The notes: generated by a model not told the origin, from the letters alone. A stretch of DNA of 34,361 nt from Asaia bogorensis (GCA_945878455.1 CAMCUA010000005.1:1-34361), one strand, 5' to 3'. Positions 1 through 7,158 are shown, counted from the first letter of the stretch. Numbers and translations are program-made.

Positions 1-612
1 AACTATCCCGAAGGCGACGGGGAAGTACTGGACGCGGTCAACAATCCGGATGACGCCACCGCCGGCAGCCGCCAGGTCCCCTTCGCACGCGAACTGTGGA
101 TTGAGCGCGAAGACTTCATGGAAGACCCGCCGAAGAAATTCTTCCGCCTGGCGCCCGGCCGCGAAGTGCGCCTGCGCTATGGCTATCTGATCACCTGTTC
201 CGACGTAGTCAAGGATGCCGCCGGCGAGGTGATCGAGTTGCGCTGTCGCTACGATCCGGCGACGCGCGGTGGCAACGCGCCCGATGGCCGCCGTGTCAAG
301 GCGACCTTGCATTGGGTCTCAGCCCGCCACGCGCTAGATGCCGAGGTGCGACTTTACGACGCGCTATTCACCACGGTGACGCCGGGAGCCGGCGGCGACT
401 TCCTCGACGACATCAACCCGCAATCGCTGACCGTTCTGACCGACTGCAAACTGGAACCCGCATTGATCGACACGGCGGCCGGCGAGGCGGTGCAGTTCGA
501 GCGGCTGGGCTATTTCTGCGCTGATCCCGACAGCAGCGCATCGGCACCGGTCTTCAACCGCACCATCGGCTTGCGCGATACCTGGGCCAAGGTGCAGTCG
601 CAAGGCGGCTGA
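1..612 (+). CDS. glnS: Glutaminyl-tRNA synthetase, C-terminal part (5' end outside window)
   Basis: This frame is open from base 1 and ends at a TGA, giving about 203 residues, so the catalytic domain and start lie upstream. The visible part reads as the C-terminal anticodon-binding beta-barrels of class I GlnRS/GluRS-type enzymes. Recognisable segments are [14 protein letters not shown], the run [20 protein letters not shown], and [18 protein letters not shown] near the middle. The final stretch [14 protein letters not shown] followed by [14 protein letters not shown] is typical of the GlnRS C-terminus. The enzyme charges tRNA-Gln in the cytoplasm. The tail ends normally, so nothing suggests truncation at the 3' end. 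Confusion with a GluRS is unlikely because those have a helical anticodon domain. Confidence 0.95.
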   Translation, partial: NYPEGDGEVLDAVNNPDDATAGSRQVPFARELWIEREDFMEDPPKKFFRLAPGREVRLRYGYLITCSDVVKDAAGEVIELRCRYDPATRGGNAPDGRRVKATLHWVSARHALDAEVRLYDALFTTVTPGAGGDFLDDINPQSLTVLTDCKLEPALIDTAAGEAVQFERLGYFCADPDSSASAPVFNRTIGLRDTWAKVQSQGG

Positions 613-645
613 CGGCCGCTCCTTATAGGGAAAGGAACGACGGCA

Positions 646-1431
646 ATGGCGGAACTGGATAACAAGGTCGCCGTGATCACCGGCGGCTCGCGCGGTATCG
701 GTCTCGGCTGCGCCGAACGCCTGGCGGAGGAGGGGGCTGATCTGATGATTACCGCCACCAACAGCGGACGCCTGGCCGCCGCCGCGCAGCGCATTGCCGG
801 AACGACGGGCCGGCGGGTCGAATGGTGCGCCACCGATCTCAGAACCTTGGAGGGCTGCCAGGCCGTGGCGGCAAAGACACGGGCGGTCTATGGAGGCTGC
901 GACATCCTGGTCAACTGCGCCGGGGCCACGCAGAGCGGCCGCTTCCCGGACCAGCCGGACGAGGAATGGCTGGACGGCTTTGCCCTCAAATTCTTCGGTG
1001 CGGTGCGCCTCAGCCGATTGTTGTGGCCGGAAATCAAGAAGCGGCACGGCACGGTGATCAACATCGTTGGCGGTGCGTCGCGCACCCCGTCGGCCAACTT
1101 CATGGTCGGCGGCGCGGTCAATGCGGCGCTGTCGAATTTCTCCAAGGCCTTGGCCGACCAGGGGTTGAAGGACGACGTCAACGTCAACTGGATTCTGCCC
1201 GGCATGACGCAGACTGAGCGCTTGAACGAATTGCAGGCCAAGCGCGCCGAGCTGGCCGGCAAAAGCATCGAAGAGATTCGCCGCGAGACGCTTGTCGCCC
1301 AGGGGCTGCGCCGCATCGGCGAACCCGCCGATACCGCCCATCTGGTGGCCTTCCTGTGTTCGCCCCGCTCGCGCCACATCCATGGCGCCGGTATCGCCGT
1401 CGATGGCGGTGCCACAAAGGGGGTCTATTAG
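646..1431 (+). CDS. SDR-family protein with a non-canonical active site
   Basis: The protein has 261 residues, the usual size of a classical short-chain dehydrogenase. The Rossmann nucleotide motif GGSRGIGLG (13-21) and the NCAGA motif (90-94) are intact, and the end VDGGATKGVY is a normal SDR tail. The catalytic tetrad is not there. Aligned on spacing, Asn becomes Lys115, Ser becomes Gly142, Tyr becomes Gly155 and Lys becomes Asn159 within the segment FMVGGAVNAALSNFSKALA. The fold and cofactor binding may persist while ordinary hydride-transfer chemistry is doubtful. It lies 33 nt after glnS with an AAAGGA ribosome site. The TAG stop overlaps the edge of a palindromic element. The substrate cannot be inferred. 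Confidence 0.85.
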   Translation: MAELDNKVAVITGGSRGIGLGCAERLAEEGADLMITATNSGRLAAAAQRIAGTTGRRVEWCATDLRTLEGCQAVAAKTRAVYGGCDILVNCAGATQSGRFPDQPDEEWLDGFALKFFGAVRLSRLLWPEIKKRHGTVINIVGGASRTPSANFMVGGAVNAALSNFSKALADQGLKDDVNVNWILPGMTQTERLNELQAKRAELAGKSIEEIRRETLVAQGLRRIGEPADTAHLVAFLCSPRSRHIHGAGIAVDGGATKGVY

Positions 1432-1527
1432 TGTCCTGCCCCCGAAGTTCGCTGCATCTTGCAGCAAACTTCGGGGATGAGCGGGCCACTGATTTTGTAA
1501 CGCGACGTGTCCCAAATCGGGACACTA
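1429..1527. mobile_element. MITE-like palindromic element flanked by TA
   Basis: The segment opens TAGTGTCC and closes GGACACTA, an 8-bp inverted repeat including a TA dinucleotide at each end. It holds no gene. Inside are a 17-bp arm hairpin (1440-1476) and a second hairpin, GTGTCCC-aaatc-GGGACAC (1507-1525). Short, non-coding, terminally inverted elements bounded by TA are typical of MITEs mobilised by IS630/Tc1-type transposases, so this is the preferred reading. The SDR gene's stop codon TAG is made of the left TA plus the first base of the element. A plain bidirectional terminator pair is the alternative. Family assignment is inference. Confidence 0.45.
1440..1476. terminator. Strong hairpin between convergent genes
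   Basis: Two 17-nt arms beginning CCCCGAAGTT and ending AACTTCGGGG pair around a 3-nt loop with one mismatch. It lies between the SDR gene (+) and the DMT transporter gene (-), so it could stop transcription from both sides. No clear T-run follows on either strand, so rho-independent activity is uncertain. It is also the core of the MITE-like element. Confidence 0.4.
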
Positions 1528-1534
1528 GCGGCCC

Positions 1535-2404
1535 TCAGCGTCTGCGTTCGCCCCAGAGGTTAATGGCGTTGCCAGCCAGGATAATGGCGGCACCGATGGT
1601 AACCACGACCTCCAACGGTTCGCCGTAGGCATAGACGCCGATGGCCACCGCCACCGGTAGGCGCAGGAAATCGAGCGGCATCAGCACCGTGGCCTCGGCA
1701 TGGCGGAAGGCCTGGGTCATGCAGTAATGCGCCGCCATCGAGCCGATGCCGACCACGGCCAACCAGGGCCAGAGTGCCGGCGACGGCCATACCCATCCCG
1801 GAAGGGCCGGGAGCATGGTCACCGGCAACTGCATCACGGCCATGTAAAAAACCACGGAAGCATTAGCTTCGGTGGTTGTCAGATGGCGGGTGATCACATA
1901 GACGCTGGCATAGCAGACGGCGGCGAACAGTACGGCCAACGAGGCTGTGTCGATGATGGCGATGCCGGGGCGCAGGATAACCGCCACGCCGATCAACCCA
2001 AGGGCGATCGCCGCCAGCCGATAACGGTTCGGCCGTTCGCCAAGAAAGAAGGCGGCCAGCAGCGCCGTCCAGACCGGTGTGGTGAACTCGATGGCAAAGA
2101 CTTCGGCCAACGGGATGGCGGCGACACCGGTGAACCAGCCCCATTGACCGCCAAGATGGATCATGTTGCGCCCGAGATGGGTGAAGGGCCGCGCAGTGCG
2201 CAGGTTGGCGATGCCGATTCGCGGCAGTAAGGCCAGCATGATGAGCAAGCTGACCGCACCGCGTGCGAACAGTATCTGAAAGACGTTGAGTTCGGCTGAC
2301 AACTCTCGGCCGGCAATGGCCATAGCCAGAAAGCTCAGGATGGCGCCACTCATCCACAGCATGCCGCGCGGCGTTTCCCTGTACGCAGGCGCGGGCATGG
2401 CCAA
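1535..2404 (-). CDS. DMT-superfamily (EamA) membrane transporter
   Basis: The 289-residue protein is almost entirely hydrophobic, with about ten membrane segments in two halves, the size and pattern of drug/metabolite transporters with two EamA domains. Typical features are an N-terminal MLWMSGAILSFLAMAIAGRE segment, FLGERPNRYRLAAIALGLIGVAVIL ending the first half, and YGEPLEVVVTIGAAIILAGNAI near the end of the second. It should sit in the inner membrane and export or import a small metabolite; the substrate cannot be told. It starts just after the methyltransferase stop, at TTG (2404) with AGGA about 10 nt upstream or at ATG (2398). The two are probably one transcript. Confidence 0.88.
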   Translation of the reverse strand: MAMPAPAYRETPRGMLWMSGAILSFLAMAIAGRELSAELNVFQILFARGAVSLLIMLALLPRIGIANLRTARPFTHLGRNMIHLGGQWGWFTGVAAIPLAEVFAIEFTTPVWTALLAAFFLGERPNRYRLAAIALGLIGVAVILRPGIAIIDTASLAVLFAAVCYASVYVITRHLTTTEANASVVFYMAVMQLPVTMLPALPGWVWPSPALWPWLAVVGIGSMAAHYCMTQAFRHAEATVLMPLDFLRLPVAVAIGVYAYGEPLEVVVTIGAAIILAGNAINLWGERRR

Positions 2405-2409
2405 TGGTG

Positions 2410-3135
2410 TCAGTTCCTGCTGGTGGCCTGGGCCGGGGATGGCCGGGGTGTCAGCACGGCGATAAAACTGGCGGTCCAGATACTGGGCGCATCACCAAAC
2501 AGACAGGCTGCTACACCTTCGCTCAGGCGCTGCAGAGCCCGACGCCAACCGGTGCGTCGGTAAACGGGCAGGCAATGCGGTGGAGAAAATCCGGCGGCAT
2601 AGGCAACTTGGCGCAGGCTATCGGGTGTATAAGCGGCTTTGTGGGTAACGTCGCCGAAGTGGTGCTTCAGCCCGAATGGCGAGGCAGCATTCGGTAAGCG
2701 CAGTACGATTCGGCCATCTTGCGCCAGATGCCGCTGCAGCCGTTCGAGCAAGCCAACGCCCTCGACCGGCGAGAAATGCTCGAAAACGTCGAGCAAAACT
2801 ATGCGATCGTAGCATCGACCGGACAGTTCCCCATCCAAGGCTGTCTGGATGCCAGCGATGCGGACATGTCCGTGCAAGTCCTTTGGCATGTATTCCAGGA
2901 CGCGAGGTTCGCTGTCGATACCGAGAAAATTGTCGACACGGCGTTGCCGCAAGTAGGCCAAGAACAGACCCGTGCCGCAACCCAACTCGAGGAACGACAG
3001 ATTGGCCGAACAGGATGCCGGCCGCCAGACCTGTTCGTCGAATTGACGCTGGTGTTTGCGCTTCGGTTCTGCGGCAGCATAGGTGCGGTCCGCTGCACAG
3101 GCAGCGTAGAAATCCTCGATCCGCTCAATGGCCAT
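2410..3135 (-). CDS. Class I SAM-dependent methyltransferase
   Basis: A 241-residue protein with the SAM-binding motif LELGCGTG (49-56), an acidic end to strand 2 (GIDSEP), and the post-motif DRIVLLDVFEHFSPVEG, as in the Methyltransf_23/11 families. Such enzymes transfer a methyl group from S-adenosylmethionine; the acceptor is not evident. The pattern LDVFEHF with a following LRLPNAASPFGLKHHFGDVTH resembles methyltransferases of surface-glycan or small-molecule clusters, but no such genes surround it. The ATG touches the TAA of the csaA remnant upstream (TAAATG), so its translation may depend on that short frame. The C-terminus runs to the DMT transporter start. Confidence 0.85.
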   Translation of the reverse strand: MAIERIEDFYAACAADRTYAAAEPKRKHQRQFDEQVWRPASCSANLSFLELGCGTGLFLAYLRQRRVDNFLGIDSEPRVLEYMPKDLHGHVRIAGIQTALDGELSGRCYDRIVLLDVFEHFSPVEGVGLLERLQRHLAQDGRIVLRLPNAASPFGLKHHFGDVTHKAAYTPDSLRQVAYAAGFSPPHCLPVYRRTGWRRALQRLSEGVAACLFGDAPSIWTASFIAVLTPRPSPAQATSRN

Positions 3136-3288
3136 TTAGAACAGCCACCCGCCACTGGGAACGGGAAGTGCCGGAGGGACCAGCCCCACATTGCCGGCGG
3201 TATCGGGAATGCCCGGATCCAGACATGCCGACAGAAAAGGGCCGATGCGCACGTCGACCTTCAGGAAATCGTCGAAGGTGATGGTCAT
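3136..3288 (-). pseudogene. csaA: csaA remnant with a large internal deletion
   Basis: The 50-residue frame starts MTITFDDFLKVDVRIG, the start of CsaA, a tRNA-binding-domain (EMAP-type) protein of about 110 residues with chaperone-like activity. It jumps straight to PFLSACLDPGIPDTAGNVG and ends PVPSGGWLF, which matches the CsaA C-terminus (IGPF...GFPD...GNV...PVPNGGRLF as I recall it). About 60 central residues are missing and the frame is kept, with the junction at an IG that occurs at both sites in the family. The OB-fold core is gone, so it is unlikely to bind tRNA. It may survive because its stop codon adjoins the methyltransferase start. A GTG start at 3348 would add 20 unrelated residues. 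Confidence 0.75.
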
Positions 3289-3365
3289 GGTGGCTACCCC
3301 GTTCGGCGTCGGCTGAACCTGACCGAGGGGAATTGCCGCGTCAAGCACGGGGAGACCAAATGAAA

Positions 3366-3387
3366 GGGCCGCCCCGAAGGGCGGCCC
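3366..3387 (-). terminator. Terminator downstream of the phasin gene
   Basis: Read on the minus strand, GGGCCGCCC-TTCG-GGGCGGCCC is a perfect 9-bp stem with the very stable TTCG tetraloop, followed by TTTCATTTGG. It begins about 30 nt after the phasin stop, so it should end the phasin transcript and shield the csaA-remnant/methyltransferase genes from it. Confidence 0.8.
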
Positions 3388-3417
3388 ATCATCATCGCAA
3401 CGTCTGACGAACGAGGA

Positions 3418-3912
3418 TCAGACGGACTTTTTCGTGGCGCTGCCGTTGGCGGCCAAAGTCTTAAACTCATCCATCTGCTCGGTAACCCGGGCGTTGATGA
3501 TCTCGACAGCTTCGGCGTTCGACTTCGCAGCGATCTCGGCAAGTTCACGGCCCTGATCGGCAAAGCGCTTGTAGGCGCCTTGGACGAACTCAACCTGCTT
3601 GATGGCGGCGTCGCGAGGCGTGCTCGCCTTGACGATGGATTCCATCGCCGTATTGGCATCCTTGAAGCCGTCGCGGGCAATTTCGGCCTGACGGCGGGCG
3701 AATGCCTGCAACCCGTCGAATACCTGACGCTGGGCGGTGATCAGGGTTTCGAAAGTCTTGCGCTGGCTGTCGGTGACAGCCTTAACGTCAATCACCGGCA
3801 TTTCGGTCGGACCAGTGAATTTGCTGAACTGCTCCATCACCTTCGACGGATCGAAAGCCGCCCACATCTTGGTGATGTCCGTTTCCGGGGTAGCGTATGG
3901 TGTCTTTGCCAT
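3418..3912 (-). CDS. Phasin family protein
   Basis: The protein has 164 residues from an ATG with GGAG 8 nt upstream. It is helical, polar and amphipathic, with no signal peptide. The core reads QRKTFETLITAQRQVFDGLQ then ARRQAEIARDGFKDA, followed by KQVEFVQGAYKRFADQGRELAEIAAKSNAEAVEIINARV. This is the alphaproteobacterial phasin_2 pattern. Phasins coat polyhydroxyalkanoate granules and control their size and number. A Lys-rich tail (TKKSV) is usual. A longer frame upstream to 4074 lacks a ribosome site and runs through the operator-like inverted repeat, so it is rejected. No PHA synthase gene is present in the window. Its regulation is probably linked to the repeats at 3950-4027. Confidence 0.9.
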   Translation of the reverse strand: MAKTPYATPETDITKMWAAFDPSKVMEQFSKFTGPTEMPVIDVKAVTDSQRKTFETLITAQRQVFDGLQAFARRQAEIARDGFKDANTAMESIVKASTPRDAAIKQVEFVQGAYKRFADQGRELAEIAAKSNAEAVEIINARVTEQMDEFKTLAANGSATKKSV

Positions 3913-3949
3913 GAGAGGAGCTCCATCTTCAATAAACTGTTCGCAGGAA

Positions 3950-4027
3950 TTATGTTGCACTGCACAACTTGCATTAAATAGGCGGTCGATCCTCGGAGTC
4001 AATAGATTATTTTGCAGTGCAACATAA
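3950..4027. promoter_or_regulatory. Inverted 15-bp repeats upstream of the phasin gene (PhaR-like operator)
   Basis: The 15-mer TTATGTTGCACTGCA at 3950-3964 recurs exactly in inverted orientation at 4013-4027 (TGCAGTGCAACATAA), 48 nt apart. Each copy has the internal palindrome TGCAsTGCA. PhaR repressors of polyhydroxyalkanoate genes bind TGC-rich palindromes upstream of phasin genes, so a PhaR operator pair is the natural reading. The pair lies 38-115 nt before the phasin ATG, in a locally AT-rich stretch likely to hold the promoter. The regulator assignment is inference. Confidence 0.6.
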
Positions 4028-4093
4028 AAACAACAACACTCCTTTCGCAAGGATGGAGGCGATCCGCGCGGCATTCAACTCGACGCCTCGAAC

Positions 4094-4741
4094 CTACGCG
4101 GCTTCCTCGCCGCGTTTCTGGCGATGGCGTTGTCCGCCGCAGATGCCGCTCAACCATCCCGCCATGGACTCGGCCCGCGCCAAGCCCTTGTCCAGGGCAG
4201 CCATCGTCTTGGCCATGTCCGGGCTATCGTCACTCAGCCAGATGCGGAATGCGCCGGCCGCGACAAGCGCCAGTCCCTGGGTGCGCAGCAATCCGCGCAT
4301 GCCGCTGGTCGGAATGCCGGCCATCTCCAGCATGGAAGCCATCGAGCGCAGCGCGCGCGGCGCCGCGCACAGAAACGTAAGCGGATCGGACCGACTTCCC
4401 GCCATCAAGGCAACGATGCCCTCTCGCCGTGCCGCCAGCGCATCGAAGCGGCGCATCAGCAGGTCGAAAAGCCGGTCGCGTGGGCTGTCGGCCGCATCCG
4501 TGGCACCGCCATGCAGGACCTGACGGTCAATATCGGCGATCAGGCCCGTGACGATGGCGGCCCGGGTGGGGGCGACGGCATGCACCTCGGCCGGTGGAAG
4601 TCCTGCACGCTGGGCGATATCGGCCAGCGTCACGTTTGGCCAGCCGCTTTCCACGGCCAATGCCAGAGCGGCGGCGAAGACGCTCTCATTGGGGTTGGTC
4701 GCTGGCTTGGGTGTGGCGGCGGGGCGGGCTTTGCGGGCCAT
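4094..4741 (-). CDS. TetR-family transcriptional regulator
   Basis: The 215-residue protein starts at ATG 4741 with AAGGGA just upstream. After a basic Ala/Pro-rich tail (MARKARPAATPKPATNPNE), residues of about 24-70 form the TetR helix-turn-helix: FAAALALAVESGWPNVTLAD then IAQRAGLPPAEVHAVAPTRAAI. The rest is a helical ligand-binding domain. The recognition helix is less canonical than in classic TetR (no SxGxxYxHF pattern), as in several alphaproteobacterial regulators of this length. It lies upstream of the phasin gene on the same strand and diverges from the sigma-factor gene. It may regulate either; the effector is unknown. A TTG start at 4756 is possible but poorer. Confidence 0.78.
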   Translation of the reverse strand: MARKARPAATPKPATNPNESVFAAALALAVESGWPNVTLADIAQRAGLPPAEVHAVAPTRAAIVTGLIADIDRQVLHGGATDAADSPRDRLFDLLMRRFDALAARREGIVALMAGSRSDPLTFLCAAPRALRSMASMLEMAGIPTSGMRGLLRTQGLALVAAGAFRIWLSDDSPDMAKTMAALDKGLARAESMAGWLSGICGGQRHRQKRGEEAA

Positions 4742-4753
4742 CGGTATCCCTTG

Positions 4754-4842
4754 CAATCGATCCGTCCTGGGCTTCGGCCGCCGACAAGGCGGGTCAAGGC
4801 TGCGGGCGGAGGCTGGGCCTTCAATCGATCATTCAGTATACT
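4754..4842. promoter_or_regulatory. Divergent control region between tetR-like and sigma-factor genes
   Basis: The 9-mer CAATCGATC appears at 4754-4762 and again at 4822-4830, one copy near each gene. A TATACT hexamer at 4837-4842 is a reasonable -10 for the rightward gene, though no good -35 lies at the usual distance. The repeats could be operator half-sites for the TetR-type regulator. This is suggestive only. Confidence 0.3.
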
Positions 4843-4867
4843 ACAAAAGTACCGTGGTGCGGAACTG

Positions 4868-5812
4868 ATGGAACGATTCGACGCCGGCCTCGCGATGACA
4901 GGTGACACAAACGGGGACTGGACGGCGGAAAAGCATACCGTCATGAACAGACCGACTGTAGCCCCGGCAATCCGCTTGCTGCGCACCGCCGCGCAGCAAC
5001 CGATGCTGCGCCACGACGAGGAAACGCGCCTGGCCCGCGAAGCCTCGGCCGGCGATCGCGCAGCGGAAGGCCATCTCATCCTCAGCCACCTGCGTGTCGT
5101 CATCAAAATCGCCCGCGGCTACCGCCATTCCGGCGTGCCGATGAACGACCTGGTGCAACAGGGCACGCTTGGCCTGATCCATGCCGTGCGCAAGTTTAAT
5201 CCGGATCGCGGCATCCGATTGTCAACTTATGCCATGTGGTGGATCCGGGCCTCGATCCAGGAACATGTGGTGCGCTCCTGGTCACTGGTTCGCGTCGGAA
5301 CCACAAACGGACAGAAAGCCCTGTTTCTACGCCTGCGGCGAATGTCGGCCGAATGGCTCGGCAACGCCGAGGAGATGAGTGATGACATCGTTCACAAGCT
5401 GGCCCGGGGTTTCGGAGTCACCGCTGCGGAAGTCGCTGCCCTGGCCCGCCGATTGGCGGGCGGCGGTGACCAGCCCCTTGAACCTCAGGTGGCAGATCCG
5501 GGGGCGGGGTCGTCCGGCGCGTTGCATTCCGGCTGGCTCGGTTTCCTCGCCTCGTCTCAGCCTAATCCCGAAGAAGCCCTGGCCCAGGTCAGCGAACGCC
5601 GCTTCCTCGATGACATTGTCGCGCGCGCACTCGGTATGCTGCCGCCGCGCGAACGATTGATCATCGAGCGCCGCTATTTGGCCGAAGCCCGGGCCACCTT
5701 CGATGCCATCGGCCGCGAGATCGGCCTGTCCAAGGATCGGGTTCGACAATTGGAACGGATCGCATTGGATAAGCTGCGTACCCTGCTGCAACCCGCCTTC
5801 AGGGAAGGTTAG
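4868..5812 (+). CDS. rpoH: RNA polymerase sigma-32-type factor (RpoH paralogue)
   Basis: A group 3/RpoH sigma-70-family factor of 314 residues from ATG 4868, or 289 from ATG 4943. Region 2 is clear: HLILSHLRVVIKIARGYRHS, then DLVQQGTLGLIHAVRKFNPDRG, then LSTYAMWWIRASIQEHVVRS and WSLVRVGTT. The following segment QKALFLRLRR aligns with the RpoH box (QRKLFFNLR) that distinguishes sigma-32. Region 4 carries LPPRERLIIERRYL and the helix-turn-helix TFDAIGREIGLSKDRVRQLE. It should direct transcription of heat-shock or stress genes. Alphaproteobacteria often carry two RpoH copies, and the altered box suggests this is the second. The first start has GGAACTG before it and is used here; the second fits family length better. 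Confidence 0.88.
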   Translation: MERFDAGLAMTGDTNGDWTAEKHTVMNRPTVAPAIRLLRTAAQQPMLRHDEETRLAREASAGDRAAEGHLILSHLRVVIKIARGYRHSGVPMNDLVQQGTLGLIHAVRKFNPDRGIRLSTYAMWWIRASIQEHVVRSWSLVRVGTTNGQKALFLRLRRMSAEWLGNAEEMSDDIVHKLARGFGVTAAEVAALARRLAGGGDQPLEPQVADPGAGSSGALHSGWLGFLASSQPNPEEALAQVSERRFLDDIVARALGMLPPRERLIIERRYLAEARATFDAIGREIGLSKDRVRQLERIALDKLRTLLQPAFREG

Positions 5813-5819
5813 TTGGCCT

Positions 5820-6650
5820 TTAGCCGGCCAGTTCCTTGCCGCGACGGGTGGCGGCGGCGACGGCGCGGGTCATCAGCCCTTGCAGGCTGGCATCGCCGTC
5901 GCTCATCAAGACATCGAGTGCCGCTGCGGTGGTACCGCCCGGGCTGGTGACATTGCGGCGCAGCACGGCGGCCGTTTCCGGCGAACGTGCCAACAGTTCG
6001 CCCGCACCCGATACGGTGGCGCGGGCCAGGCGCTGCGCCAGTTCGGTCGGCAATCCGGCTTCCTTTCCGGCCGCCTCCAGGCATTCGGCCAGGAGAAAAA
6101 CATACGCCGGGCCGCTGCCCGATACGGCGGTCACAGCATCCATCAGCGATTCGTCGTCGACCCAGGCCACCTCGCCGACCGCTTCCAGCAGGTCGTGACA
6201 GCGGCGGACCTGATCGTCGCTAACCCGGTCGTTGGGGCAGGCGACCGTGATGCCGCGTCTCACTGCTGCTGGGGTATTGGGCATGGCGCGCACGATGGCG
6301 GCGCGCTCGCCCAGCATGGCTGCGAAGGAATCGATGGTGCGTCCAGCGGCAATCGACAGGAAGACAACTTCCGGTCCGGCCAGATCGCGGTAGGCGGGAA
6401 CAATAGCATCCATGACCTGCGGCTTGACGGCGAACACAACGACGCCGGGCGGGCTATCGCTGGCCGCTTCTGCCGCCGTCGTGCGCACGGCAACGCCATG
6501 ATGCTCGCGCACGCATGAAGCCTGGATCGGATCGGGTTCGACAACGGCGATGTCGCCGGCCGGCATGCCGCGATCGAGCCATCCCGCCAGCAACGCACTG
6601 CCCATCTTGCCGCCACCGACCAGCAGCAAGCCCGGTCGCCTGATGGCCAT
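5820..6650 (-). CDS. proC: Pyrroline-5-carboxylate reductase
   Basis: The 276-residue protein matches ProC in length and layout. An N-terminal Rossmann motif LLLVGGGKMGSALLAGWLDR is followed by VVFAVKPQ, the RAMPNTPAAVRRGIT segment and the C-terminal dimer domain with TAVSGSGPAYVFLLAECLE and VTSPGGTTAAALDVL. It reduces 1-pyrroline-5-carboxylate to proline with NAD(P)H in the cytosol, the last step of proline synthesis. It follows the YbjN-like gene by 4 nt, so the two are surely co-transcribed. It ends 7 nt from the convergent sigma-factor gene with no hairpin between them. Confidence 0.96.
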   Translation of the reverse strand: MAIRRPGLLLVGGGKMGSALLAGWLDRGMPAGDIAVVEPDPIQASCVREHHGVAVRTTAAEAASDSPPGVVVFAVKPQVMDAIVPAYRDLAGPEVVFLSIAAGRTIDSFAAMLGERAAIVRAMPNTPAAVRRGITVACPNDRVSDDQVRRCHDLLEAVGEVAWVDDESLMDAVTAVSGSGPAYVFLLAECLEAAGKEAGLPTELAQRLARATVSGAGELLARSPETAAVLRRNVTSPGGTTAAALDVLMSDGDASLQGLMTRAVAAATRRGKELAG

Positions 6651-6654
6651 TGTC

Positions 6655-7158
6655 TCAAGCCTCGCCGACGGTCTCGATCATGGAAAGAGTCATGGCGTCG
6701 AGCGGCGTGCGTCCGCCCCAGATGACGTACTGGAAGGCCGGATAAAATCGCTCGCACTCGACAAGGGCCGTATCGACCACGTCTTCCATCTGCTCGACGG
6801 TTGGGCCGCCTTGACCGCGCAACGGCAAGGCATGGCGGAACAACGGCAGGCCATCGTCCTCCCACATGCCGAAATGGCCGAGCCACAATTTTTCGTTGAT
6901 TAAGGCGAGCAGTTCGTGGACCAGCTTACGCCGCTCGTCGGGCACCCGCATATCGAAGGCGCAGGTTACGTGCAGGGCACTGGCTTCATCATTCCAGGCG
7001 AAATAGAGACTGTAATCGCACCAGCGACCTGGCACCTGAACAGCCATCTCGTCGTCATTGCGTCGATCGAATAGCCAATCGTTGGTGCTGGCGATCTGTT
7101 CGACCACATCGAGCGGCTTATGCTCGTGGGTCACGCCAAAGTGACTTGTCGTCGTCAT
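6655..7158 (-). CDS. YbjN domain-containing protein
   Basis: A 167-residue soluble protein from an ATG preceded by GAGGAGA, a good ribosome site. It reads as the YbjN family: PLDVVEQIASTNDWLFDRRNDDEMAVQVPGRW, then YSLYFAWNDEASALHVTCAF and ELLALINEKLWLGHFGMWEDDGLPLFRHALPLRG. YbjN proteins resemble type III secretion chaperones in fold and are thought to act as regulators or chaperones; the biochemical role is unsettled. In many alphaproteobacteria the gene sits directly before proC, as here. The 255 nt between it and ubiK hold a perfect Shine-Dalgarno-like sequence but no gene that I can support. Confidence 0.9.
   Translation of the reverse strand: MTTTSHFGVTHEHKPLDVVEQIASTNDWLFDRRNDDEMAVQVPGRWCDYSLYFAWNDEASALHVTCAFDMRVPDERRKLVHELLALINEKLWLGHFGMWEDDGLPLFRHALPLRGQGGPTVEQMEDVVDTALVECERFYPAFQYVIWGGRTPLDAMTLSMIETVGEA

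Noticed and set aside
364-1515. A 383-codon open frame on the minus strand opposite glnS and the SDR gene
   Set aside because: Its composition is an antisense shadow of GC-rich codons, with no recognisable motif, and both opposite genes are clear.
3913-4074. Longer N-terminus for the phasin gene (start at 4074)
   Set aside because: It lacks a ribosome site, adds 54 residues unlike any phasin and crosses the 15-bp inverted repeats that look like operators.
4124-4867. In-frame upstream extension of the sigma-factor gene
   Set aside because: It is antisense to the TetR-type regulator gene and has no sigma-factor resemblance.
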